Shown: positions 1 through 5,851, numbered from the stretch's first letter. The stretch: DNA of 8,153 bases from Deltaproteobacteria bacterium (GCA_011046295.1 DSAV01000184.1:1-8153); one strand, 5' to 3'. Notes: generated by a model not told the origin, from the sequence alone. Program-made: numbers and translations.

Positions 1-5
1 ATTTA

Positions 6-314
6 TTATGAGAAATTTACGATTTTTTCCACGACAGTCCGCGCTATTTCCTTTTCGGAAACAGCCAGCATATCGACATTATTTCCGGCGACAACAATCC
101 AGCGGCGCGCGAGATTCCGTATCTCGGGTTTATCAATGCAGGCACAAACACATCCGCACATCATAATCGCCGCTTCCCATGGCGCAAGAGAAGCATCGCT
201 GGTAAGCGAGTATCCCCGGGGAAGCATTTTTTGTATTCCACTGACAATACCAACCCTATCGATAGTCGGATTGCACCCACCGCAATATTTCACCCCGATT
301 ATTTTTGCTTTCAT
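6..314 (-). CDS. Small Cys-rich CGGCN-motif protein, function unknown
   Basis: A 102-residue, probably cytosolic protein with no signal peptide or membrane segment. Six cysteines fall in two clusters: C11 and C14 in YCGGCNP, and C53, C55, C57 and C59 in a CxCxCxC run (MCGCVCAC). The spacing suggests metal or Fe-S binding, or thiol chemistry, but this is inference. The C-terminal half (IVVAGNNVDML, then a helical EKEIARTVVEKI) looks like an alternating beta/alpha fold. The reading frame is open upstream to 515, but that part lies inside abfD and has low-complexity shadow composition. I chose the ATG at 314 because MKAKIIGVKYCGGC resembles the N-terminus of small CGGC proteins I recall from anaerobes. 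No good Shine-Dalgarno precedes it, and the 23-bp gap after abfD suggests translational coupling in a two-gene operon. The open frame ends in TAA just inside the window. No function is assigned. Confidence 0.75.
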   Translation of the reverse strand: MKAKIIGVKYCGGCNPTIDRVGIVSGIQKMLPRGYSLTSDASLAPWEAAIMMCGCVCACIDKPEIRNLARRWIVVAGNNVDMLAVSEKEIARTVVEKIVNFS

Positions 315-337
315 GTTCGGCCAATCGGTCAGTGAAT

Positions 338-1789
338 TTAATCCTTGATTCGGGCGATTTCCTTGGCCAATTTCTTCTTCTGCTCCAGATTTCCCTGACG
401 CGATATCATGATGCGCTGCGCCTGCGGAGAGCCGGCTCCGTGCATTGATTCCGTGCGGTACCCAACAGCCGCCGTGCCCAAAGTAATATTTTCCACCAGC
501 CGCATGACCCGGCAACGGTTTTCCGTCGGCACGCCATTTGCCGCTTTAAAATATTTATCGACAATTTTACCGATTTCCGGGTGCCGCAAATCTTTTTCTG
601 AAGGCATGGTAACCATCAATCCTCCGGCAATGTCTTCCGCCAGGCGCGCTATTTCATACGGAAAACGCGTGACGTTTTGTTTGCAGACATTGGCCAAAAG
701 CAGGTCAATAAGATAAGTCCCCGAAGCAGTCTTATGACCCTGCGCCGAGCAGGCGATGCCGCAGGAAAAAAGCGTTTCATTCAGGTGAATCATCTCGATT
801 AATTTGTCTTTGATGTGCGATGCCTTGGCCGCGCCGTTGTAATCCGCCGCCAGCGCGGCCGCGCCGATGAGAACGTCTCCCACGCCGACCTTGCAGCCGC
901 CGTAACTCTGACGGTGATAACCGGCAAAACGCTCTACCAGCATTCCGCTGAATTCATACTCTCCGCACATAAAAACGTTTTCCCAGGGAACGAAAACATT
1001 GTCGAAAACCATCAGAGCTTCATGTCCGCCGAACCGGCAGTTTCCCACATCTATTTCGCCGCCTTCGAGCTTTCGCGTATCACATGATTGACGTCCGTAA
1101 ATATAAGAAATTCCTTCCGCGTCGGCAGGGCAGGCGAAAGAAAGGGCGTAATCGGCATCGTCTTTGGTCATGGATATCGTCGGCATGACTAGAATCCAGT
1201 GTGAATTTAGCGCGCCGGTCTGATGAGCTTTGGCGCCACGCACGATGATACCGTCTTTTCTTTTTTCCACCACATGCGTGTACATATCAGGATCAGCCTG
1301 TTTGCTGGGCGGCAGGCCGCGGTCTCCTTTGGGATCGGTCATCGCGCCGTCCACGGTAAAATCATTTTCCTGCACCATATTCATGAATTTTCTGAATCGT
1401 TCATGATATTTAGCGCCGAGCTTTTGATCCATTTCGTACGTAACGCTGTCCACGGCGTTCATCGCGTCCATGCCGACACAGCGCTGAAAACATGCCGCTG
1501 TTTTCTGTCCCAGCAAACGCTGCATTTTAACTTTTTTAACCAGATCATCGGTATTTTGATGCAGGTGGCAGAAACGGTTGACTTTTTTACCGTCCAAGTT
1601 TGATTCTGCCGTCATTAAGTCTTCATGCGCCGGGTCGTGAGCCAGCTCATAGGTCATCTTTACCGAATTCATCGACGGCCTGATAATGGGATGATCGACA
1701 GGATTATCCACCTTCTCCCCCATCAAATAGACCTTGAATTTCATCTTTCTTAAACTATCTTCATATTGCTTACCAGTCATTAACGCCAT
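338..1789 (-). CDS. abfD: 4-hydroxybutyryl-CoA dehydratase / vinylacetyl-CoA delta-isomerase
   Basis: A 483-residue cytosolic FAD and [4Fe-4S] enzyme. The family dehydrates 4-hydroxybutyryl-CoA to crotonyl-CoA through ketyl-radical chemistry and isomerises vinylacetyl-CoA. The protein matches my memory of the Clostridium aminobutyricum enzyme along its whole length, including RMTYELA-like, KMQRLLGQKTA, VDGAMTDPKGDRG, RGAKAHQTG, YGRQSCDTRK, ERFAGYHRQSYGGCKVGVGD and YRTESMHGAGSPQAQRI. All four cluster ligands are present: C100 and C104 (ACFQRC), H292 and C299 (YHRQSYGGC). E257, Y296, K300 and a late Glu (E447, in RTESMHGAG) match residues I recall as catalytic. It therefore looks like a true dehydratase rather than a 4-hydroxyphenylacetate hydroxylase-type relative. 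The frame opens at a TTG at 1807, but the AGGAGG at 1799-1804 overlaps those codons and sits 9 nt before ATG 1789, so 1789 is the start. It has its own promoter and is followed by a Cys-rich gene. Confidence 0.95.
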   Translation of the reverse strand: MALMTGKQYEDSLRKMKFKVYLMGEKVDNPVDHPIIRPSMNSVKMTYELAHDPAHEDLMTAESNLDGKKVNRFCHLHQNTDDLVKKVKMQRLLGQKTAACFQRCVGMDAMNAVDSVTYEMDQKLGAKYHERFRKFMNMVQENDFTVDGAMTDPKGDRGLPPSKQADPDMYTHVVEKRKDGIIVRGAKAHQTGALNSHWILVMPTISMTKDDADYALSFACPADAEGISYIYGRQSCDTRKLEGGEIDVGNCRFGGHEALMVFDNVFVPWENVFMCGEYEFSGMLVERFAGYHRQSYGGCKVGVGDVLIGAAALAADYNGAAKASHIKDKLIEMIHLNETLFSCGIACSAQGHKTASGTYLIDLLLANVCKQNVTRFPYEIARLAEDIAGGLMVTMPSEKDLRHPEIGKIVDKYFKAANGVPTENRCRVMRLVENITLGTAAVGYRTESMHGAGSPQAQRIMISRQGNLEQKKKLAKEIARIKD

Positions 1790-1798
1790 TACTCGTTG

Positions 1799-1804
1799 CC
1801 TCCT
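1799..1804 (-). promoter_or_regulatory. Shine-Dalgarno of abfD (decides the start)
   Basis: AGGAGG on the minus strand, 9 nt before ATG 1789. It lies inside codons 2-3 of the longer frame starting at TTG 1807, which argues against that start. Confidence 0.85.
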
Positions 1805-1890
1805 CAAATATATGTATTATCAGATTTTTCACCGAAAAAACACAGCCCGCGCATACCTTTGGCGCAAGCGGTTAATCTCTTATTGAAATT

Positions 1891-1919
1891 AATCTAGACA
1901 CGAAAGAAAAAATTGTCAA
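1891..1919 (-). promoter_or_regulatory. Sigma-70-type promoter of abfD
   Basis: The -35 box is TTGACA (1919-1914, a perfect consensus match), the spacer is 17 bp, and the -10 box is TAGATT (1896-1891, four of six). Initiation about 7 nt downstream would give a leader of roughly 95 nt before ATG 1789. Just upstream of the -35, at 1926-1938, is a small imperfect dyad around TGTACA that could bind a regulator. It lies in the 162-bp gap after the thioredoxin-like gene, so abfD can be transcribed independently of the genes upstream. Confidence 0.7.
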
Positions 1920-1951
1920 ATTCTACCTTGTACAGGGGGGATTTGCCGAGG

Positions 1952-2290
1952 CTAGGCGCGACAGATTTTGACAAAATCGGCGAGCTGTTTTTCGCTTAAC
2001 CCCACACCAGGCTCTCCATCAAGCCGCATGGCAACCTTGCCCTTTTCAAAAAAAAGAACAGTGGGAAAAATATCCACGTTATATTTTTCTCCGATGCACT
2101 CCTGATCGTCCTGAACACGAACAAAATCAAAACCTTCCCCTGAGACATACTTTTCAAAAACGGGTAAAAAATTACGGCAAAAAGGGCACCACGAGGCGTA
2201 AACTAATGCGATCACTTTATTTTTATTGCTTAATATTTTATCCAAATCCTGCTCAGTATTGACTAACACACATTTACTTTCTGCATTCAT
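1952..2290 (-). CDS. Thioredoxin-like protein with WCPFC active site
   Basis: A 112-residue protein with a thioredoxin fold. The redox motif is WCPFC (C35, C38) after a hydrophobic strand (KVIALVYAS). A cis-proline follows at P76 (IFPTVLFFEKGK), and the expected C-terminal helix (SEKQLADFVKIC) closes the domain. It probably reduces or exchanges disulfides in the cytoplasm, since there is no signal peptide. The active site is Cys-Pro-Phe-Cys rather than the thioredoxin CGPC, so redox potential and partner may differ. Extra cysteines occur at C7, C65 and C110. I start at ATG 2290, which has GGGAG at 2299-2303 with 8-nt spacing. An in-frame ATG at 2329 lies inside a hairpin arm and would add 13 residues unlike the family. 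The gene follows the SDR by 67 bp, with a hairpin in between. No clear promoter was found. Confidence 0.85.
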   Translation of the reverse strand: MNAESKCVLVNTEQDLDKILSNKNKVIALVYASWCPFCRNFLPVFEKYVSGEGFDFVRVQDDQECIGEKYNVDIFPTVLFFEKGKVAMRLDGEPGVGLSEKQLADFVKICRA

Positions 2291-2308
2291 GTAGTTATCT
2301 CCCTGGGC

Positions 2309-2341
2309 AAAAATCAGACGGGGCGGCATACCGCCGCCCCG
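2309..2341 (-). terminator. GC-rich hairpin with short U-rich tail after the SDR gene
   Basis: A perfect 9-bp stem (cggggcggc at 2319-2327 with its complement at 2333-2341) and a 5-nt loop. Read on the minus strand it starts 16 nt after the SDR stop codon and is followed by TCTGATTTTT. It could be a Rho-independent terminator, an attenuator in front of the thioredoxin-like gene (which starts only 28 bp further on), or an mRNA-stabilising 3' structure. The U-tract is interrupted, so termination may be partial. Confidence 0.6.
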
Positions 2342-2357
2342 TAATCTTAAAAATAAA

Positions 2358-3146
2358 TTATACTTTCATGCCGGGCATGTTTAACGACGCGGTGTTTCCG
2401 CCGTCAACGGCCAGGGACTGGCCGGTAATGAAACTTGCTTCGTCACTGGCTAAAAACAATATGGCATTGGCGCATTCCTCATTTTTGCCGTAACGCCTTA
2501 ATTCGCAACGGCTGCCCATTAAATCAATTTTGCCCTTAGACCTTGCGGCATCAAAAAATTTCTGGGTCATCTCCGTTTCAAAAAGTCCCGGACATATGCA
2601 GTTTACTCTCACGTTGTGTCCTCCGAGATCACAGGCCGCGGTCATCGTGAAATTAATCATGGCGGCCTTGCTGGCGCTGTAGGCGTTGCCGCCCGCGCCG
2701 GAGCGGATACCGGCCACGGAAGAAATATTGACGATAGAACCATTTTCTTTATCGATCATGTGCCGCACCAGATATTTGGTGGCCAGAACCATGCTCAGCA
2801 CGTTGGTCTGATAAACATCCATCCAAACCTTGGCATCCTGATGTTCGAGATCAACCGTATCTCCGCCCATGCCGGCATTGTTGACCAGAACATCCACCGT
2901 GCCGAAAGCGTCGATCGTCGCCTGAGCCATTGCTTTTATGTCTTCTTCTTTAGAAACGTCAGTAGCCTTATAAGCCACCTTGCCGCCCAGTTTTTTAATT
3001 TCTTCCGCCAGTTCTTTGAGCTTTTCTTCACGCCGCGCGGCAATCATCACCTTCGCCCCTTCCTTGGCAAACAACAGGGCTGTCACCCAGCCGATACCGC
3101 TTGATGCCCCCGTAATTACGGCTACTTTACCTGACAATCTTCCCAT
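2358..3146 (-). CDS. Short-chain dehydrogenase/reductase (SDR), probably NADP(H)-dependent
   Basis: A 262-residue classical SDR that would catalyse NAD(P)(H)-linked oxidation of a hydroxyl or reduction of a ketone in the cytoplasm. The Rossmann motif TGASSGIG is at 12-19 and NNAG at 89-92. The catalytic set is N115, S142/S143, Y156 and K160 (YSASK). The PG motif is at 186-187, and ITGQSLAVDGG closes the domain. After strand beta-2 the acidic residue typical of NAD enzymes is replaced (IAARRE), which favours NADP(H); this is an inference. The substrate cannot be told; 3-oxoacyl-ACP/CoA reductase-like proteins and steroid- or glucose-type SDRs all look like this. The frame reaches an ATG at 3158, but GGAGGA (3151-3156) sits 5 nt before ATG 3146, so that start is used. 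It is followed by a hairpin and the thioredoxin-like gene. Confidence 0.92.
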   Translation of the reverse strand: MGRLSGKVAVITGASSGIGWVTALLFAKEGAKVMIAARREEKLKELAEEIKKLGGKVAYKATDVSKEEDIKAMAQATIDAFGTVDVLVNNAGMGGDTVDLEHQDAKVWMDVYQTNVLSMVLATKYLVRHMIDKENGSIVNISSVAGIRSGAGGNAYSASKAAMINFTMTAACDLGGHNVRVNCICPGLFETEMTQKFFDAARSKGKIDLMGSRCELRRYGKNEECANAILFLASDEASFITGQSLAVDGGNTASLNMPGMKV

Positions 3147-3150
3147 TTTT

Positions 3151-3156
3151 TCCTCC
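3151..3156 (-). promoter_or_regulatory. Shine-Dalgarno of the SDR gene (decides the start)
   Basis: GGAGGA on the minus strand with optimal spacing to ATG 3146. It overlaps the codons after the alternative ATG 3158, which itself has only A/T-rich sequence upstream. Confidence 0.8.
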
Positions 3157-3183
3157 ATTTATTATTCAATTTTTTTCCGGCAG

Positions 3184-3212
3184 CGTATAACACAGTCACT
3201 TTTAATACGCAA
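3184..3212 (-). promoter_or_regulatory. Candidate promoter of the SDR gene
   Basis: TTGCGT (3212-3207), 17-bp spacer, TATACG (3189-3184) on the minus strand, in the 74-bp gap after the UPF0173 gene. The -35 matches consensus only in TTG and the -10 in four of six positions, so this is a moderate candidate. Confidence 0.4.
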
Positions 3213-3220
3213 AATATGTT

Positions 3221-3877
3221 TTACAGGGCATGTTGTAAAACCAATATTTGCGGCCTGTCCGGCAGTTTCTGTTTTGTAATTTCAACTTCCGTTTCTTCCA
3301 GCAAGCGGACATTGGGGCGTCCTTTTACAAATTCATCCACCGGCGCTATTGGGAAAGCGCATTTGTCCGTTTTGTAATGCATGGGTATTGTAATTTTTGG
3401 CTGAAGCTCGTTTATCATTTTTTCCGCTTCCTTGGCGCCAATGGTAAAAAATCCGCCAACCGGCAGTAAAAGAATGTCCGGCTTGCCGATTTCTCCGATA
3501 ACAGCGGCATCTAGCGCGTGCCCAATATCTCCGGCGTGCACCAGGGATAAACCATCCGTCATGATGACAAATATGAGGTTATCTCCTCTTTCTTTTCCGG
3601 AAGAATTGTCGTGAAAAGTCGGGATTGCTTTAATCTTCACCCCGTGCGCCTCATATTCGCCTTCCTTGTTTATATGCGTGTAGTTTCCGTAAATGTCATT
3701 CACGTAGTTATGGTCGGCGTGATCGTGGCTGGTCAAGACAATGTCTGCCTCTTCTTCAATTTTCCCGTAAGACAAAGCGCCGTTGTAGGATCCGGATTCG
3801 TAAGGGTCTATGATTATTTTAATTCCCGTGGCGGTGACAATATGAAAGGCCGCGTGGCCATACCATTTGATTTTCAT
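3221..3877 (-). CDS. UPF0173-type metal-dependent hydrolase (MBL fold)
   Basis: A 218-residue metallo-beta-lactamase-fold protein of the compact UPF0173/YtkL-like group. It starts with MKIKWYGHAAFHI, typical of that group. The metal motif THxHxDH appears as TSHDHADH (residues about 49-56), followed by IPTFHDN, VHAGDIGH and IPMHYKTDK, which supply the further His and Asp ligands of a dinuclear (usually zinc) site. Members are annotated as metal-dependent hydrolases; the physiological substrate is generally not established. There is no signal peptide, so it is cytoplasmic. AAGGAGG at 3883-3889 with 5-nt spacing fixes the start. The gene is codirectional with the esterase upstream (112-bp gap containing a hairpin) and the SDR downstream. 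The last codons and the TAA stop overlap one arm of a 7-bp inverted repeat (3218-3224 / 3235-3241). The confidence is for the family; the substrate is unknown. Confidence 0.88.
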   Translation of the reverse strand: MKIKWYGHAAFHIVTATGIKIIIDPYESGSYNGALSYGKIEEEADIVLTSHDHADHNYVNDIYGNYTHINKEGEYEAHGVKIKAIPTFHDNSSGKERGDNLIFVIMTDGLSLVHAGDIGHALDAAVIGEIGKPDILLLPVGGFFTIGAKEAEKMINELQPKITIPMHYKTDKCAFPIAPVDEFVKGRPNVRLLEETEVEITKQKLPDRPQILVLQHAL

Positions 3878-3940
3878 ATTAACCTCCTTTTTGCGGCTGT
3901 TTATACTTCCCCAAAAACCTCCCGGCCGTTTATGATAGTT

Positions 3941-3972
3941 TTTTGCCCCGCCTTATAAAAGGCGGGGCAAAA
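3941..3972. repeat. 12-bp perfect inverted repeat (GC-core hairpin) after the esterase
   Basis: TTTTGCCCCGCC (3941-3952), an 8-nt loop, then its exact complement GGCGGGGCAAAA (3961-3972). Read in the esterase direction it begins 17 nt after the stop codon. The T-tract is on the 5' side and the A-tract on the 3' side on both strands. It is therefore not a textbook Rho-independent terminator unless the A/T arms count as part of the stem. It may protect mRNA 3' ends or mark a processing or Rho-assisted end. Confidence 0.8.
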
Positions 3973-3989
3973 TGGGCAAATTGACGATA

Positions 3990-5741
3990 TTAGTTACTTC
4001 TCATTCTAAAGCGTGAATCGTCCCAGAAAGGCTGTAGTTCCTTTCTTCGCGGTTCCGCCCTTAGCGCTTTTTCGATGTCCGCTTCAGTAAGTTCCTCGTT
4101 GGACATTTTTATTTTGATATTTTCAAAATCCGCGTCGAGCAGAATAGTTTTGGGATCACCTTCGAAATTGGACCAGGGCTGCCACCCGGGCAGGCCGGAA
4201 CCGGAACGGTTGGGATTTCCCGTGCGGGCAAACTGCGACCAGTAGTCCATCATCGCGTTGGACAAGGCAACCCGACCGGGGCGGTTTTTGGGATTAAAGG
4301 CAAAAGGCCCTAGCGCTGTTTTTTCTGTTCCAAAAACAAAATCTATTTCCATAGCATGGCACGCGCCCAAAAGCAGGTTGATGGGTGTGTGGATAACACT
4401 GCCGGTCCTACCGCCCGCGCCCCACAAAAATTCATACGCGTAAACATGCGGCTGGTCTATATTGGAGCGCAGAATCCTGGCCAGGTTGTCCACGCCCATA
4501 ACTTTCCAGCCCTCACTTTGATATTTGGCCGCCAGATTATATAACTGCGCTTTGTCCGGGTCGCGGAAAAGCGAACCATCTCTGGTCCATGGATAAATTG
4601 TCGGATGCAGTCTTAGAAATAATTTTGCCTCTTCTTTGTTTGAACCGAGCAGAACAGGAACTTTATTGTAATTTCCAACTTTCAAAGCGCCGTAAAAATC
4701 CAGCGGCAACACTTCGCCATCCAGAAAACTGGTGGGCATGTTTATCATTCCCGCAAATTTTCCTTCCGGGTAAACCTCCAAAAATTCCTCCGCGCTTTTA
4801 GACCTCAAATAAGCTTCTATTTTCCGCAAAGACATATTGTTAATCAGCGCGCCCGCCGCTTTTTCATCTGTGGCTTTCCCGTCTTTGACCATAAGCTTGG
4901 CCATCACACTGTCTACATGGCTGGCCCCTTTTTCCGGTTTTGTGGGACGGATAACCGTGCTTTGCGCAACTGCCCGGTGAAACAAACCCTTCGCCAGAGG
5001 CGATGCAATCAGACTGAAAACGTTTTCCGCTCCCGCCGATTCTCCAACGATGGTCACGTTATCCGGATTGCCGCCGAAAGAGGCGATATTCTCCCTCGTC
5101 CAGGAAAGCGCCTGAATCAAATCCAGCAGCGCAAAATTTCCCGAATCGGTTTTTCTATCTTCTGGCTTACCGCTTTTGAGCGCCGGATGATTAAAAAAGC
5201 CCATGGGACCAAGACGATAACTTGTGGTTACCACAATCATATTTTTCTTGCCCGCCAGCACAGACCCGTCCGTTTGCGAGAGAGGCGGCCATTGAATGCT
5301 GCCGCCGCCGCCGTGTATCCAGAGGAAAACAGGCAGATTTTTCTCGCCCGTGTCAGGACGCCAGATGTTCAAATACAGGCAGTCTTCATTGCCCTTAATA
5401 ATCTGGTCTGTAGTCGGGTTGCGGTCATGATCTATGTATTGGGGGCATGTTTCACTAAAAGACGCTGCTGCAAGTGGCGCGGAGCGTTTTTCCGGCGGCT
5501 GCGGCGCCTTCCAGCGTAAATCATCAACCGGGGGTTTTGCAAAGGGAATGCCCTTCCAGGACATTGTATTGCTTTCCTCGTCAACTTCTCCGACAACCAA
5601 ACCTTCTGTAGTCGGCCGCTCTACACCACGTAAATCTTCGGACACGCCGTCAGGCGTGGACACACATCCGGCCACTGCCAGTGCTAAAACCGTTAAAATA
5701 ACCAATAAATAATTTCTAAAACATGCTTTTACGCTTCTCAT
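3990..5741 (-). CDS. Lipoprotein carboxylesterase, type B (COesterase family)
   Basis: A 583-residue alpha/beta-hydrolase of the carboxylesterase type B family, which hydrolyses carboxylic esters. The N-terminus is a lipoprotein signal: basic MRSVKACFR, a hydrophobic run, and lipobox VAGC with the lipidated cysteine at C26. The residue after it is Val rather than Asp, which suggests outer-membrane sorting. Family signatures in order: EDCLYLNIWRP (119-129), oxyanion-hole HGGGG (143-147), and the nucleophile elbow GESAGA with S235. The acid is probably E371 (GSNKEEAK) and the histidine H462 (CHAMEIDFVFG). C99 and C121 match the conserved disulfide of the family, which fits an extracytoplasmic location. 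Length is normal for the family. Start ATG 5741 has AGGGGG 8 nt upstream. It diverges from the MBL gene at 5889. The substrate is unknown; para-nitrobenzyl-esterase-like enzymes are the nearest description. Confidence 0.93.
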   Translation of the reverse strand: MRSVKACFRNYLLVILTVLALAVAGCVSTPDGVSEDLRGVERPTTEGLVVGEVDEESNTMSWKGIPFAKPPVDDLRWKAPQPPEKRSAPLAAASFSETCPQYIDHDRNPTTDQIIKGNEDCLYLNIWRPDTGEKNLPVFLWIHGGGGSIQWPPLSQTDGSVLAGKKNMIVVTTSYRLGPMGFFNHPALKSGKPEDRKTDSGNFALLDLIQALSWTRENIASFGGNPDNVTIVGESAGAENVFSLIASPLAKGLFHRAVAQSTVIRPTKPEKGASHVDSVMAKLMVKDGKATDEKAAGALINNMSLRKIEAYLRSKSAEEFLEVYPEGKFAGMINMPTSFLDGEVLPLDFYGALKVGNYNKVPVLLGSNKEEAKLFLRLHPTIYPWTRDGSLFRDPDKAQLYNLAAKYQSEGWKVMGVDNLARILRSNIDQPHVYAYEFLWGAGGRTGSVIHTPINLLLGACHAMEIDFVFGTEKTALGPFAFNPKNRPGRVALSNAMMDYWSQFARTGNPNRSGSGLPGWQPWSNFEGDPKTILLDADFENIKIKMSNEELTEADIEKALRAEPRRKELQPFWDDSRFRMRSN

Positions 5742-5782
5742 ACCTTAGTCCCCCTTTCTTTCTGGAAAAAACATAAATACAT
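5738..5782 (-). CDS. Candidate 14-codon leader ORF overlapping the esterase start
   Basis: A short frame reading MYLCFFQKERGTKV. Its ATG at 5782 has AAGGAGA about 8-9 nt upstream on the minus strand. Its TGA overlaps the esterase ATG in an ATGA arrangement typical of translational coupling. The peptide is too short to judge by composition, so the claim rests only on the Shine-Dalgarno and the stop/start overlap. It may equally be chance in a purine-rich leader. Confidence 0.3.
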   Translation of the reverse strand: MYLCFFQKERGTKV

Positions 5783-5805
5783 CTTCCTAATCTCCTTAGC
5801 CATAA

Positions 5806-5819
5806 TTCAGGCACCTGAA
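5806..5819. promoter_or_regulatory. Operator-like dyad in the divergent promoter region
   Basis: TTCAGG CA CCTGAA: two perfect 6-bp half-sites separated by 2 bp. It lies in the 147 bp between the divergent esterase and MBL genes, 3 bp before the putative -35 of the MBL promoter. A dimeric regulator controlling either or both genes could bind here. No regulator gene is visible in the window. Confidence 0.35.
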
Positions 5820-5822
5820 AAT

Positions 5823-5851
5823 TTGCATTTCTGAACGCTAAGTGTTATTAC
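5823..5851 (+). promoter_or_regulatory. Candidate promoter of the MBL hydrolase gene
   Basis: TTGCAT (5823-5828), 17-bp spacer, TATTAC (5846-5851). The matches to consensus are three and four of six, but spacing and position 38 nt before the ATG are right. Confidence 0.35.

Noticed and set aside
315..515. N-terminal extension of the Cys-rich protein
   Set aside because: It lies wholly inside abfD in another frame and has shadow-like Gly/Ala/His-rich composition. The family-like start is the ATG at 314.
1790..1807. TTG start six codons upstream for abfD
   Set aside because: Those codons contain the Shine-Dalgarno of ATG 1789, and the family N-terminus aligns with MALMTGKQY.
2291..2329. ATG 2329 as start of the thioredoxin-like protein
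   Set aside because: It sits in a hairpin arm and has no Shine-Dalgarno. The extra 13 residues do not belong to the fold.
2616..3104. 162-codon plus-strand frame opposite the SDR gene
   Set aside because: It is His/Phe/Ile-rich antisense of a conserved SDR with no independent signals.
2358..3146. SDR as the 4-hydroxybutyrate dehydrogenase partner of AbfD
   Set aside because: Known 4-hydroxybutyrate dehydrogenases are mostly iron-type alcohol dehydrogenases. Adjacency is loose, with another gene and a strong promoter in between, and the sequence gives no substrate evidence.
3941..3972. Bidirectional Rho-independent terminator
   Set aside because: The T-tract precedes and the A-tract follows the GC stem on both strands, so no U-run follows the stem in either direction. 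It is kept only as an inverted repeat.
4917..5519. 200-codon open frame on the plus strand opposite the esterase
   Set aside because: It is antisense to a well-supported gene, its composition is Arg/Gln-rich and shadow-like, and it has no motif or Shine-Dalgarno.
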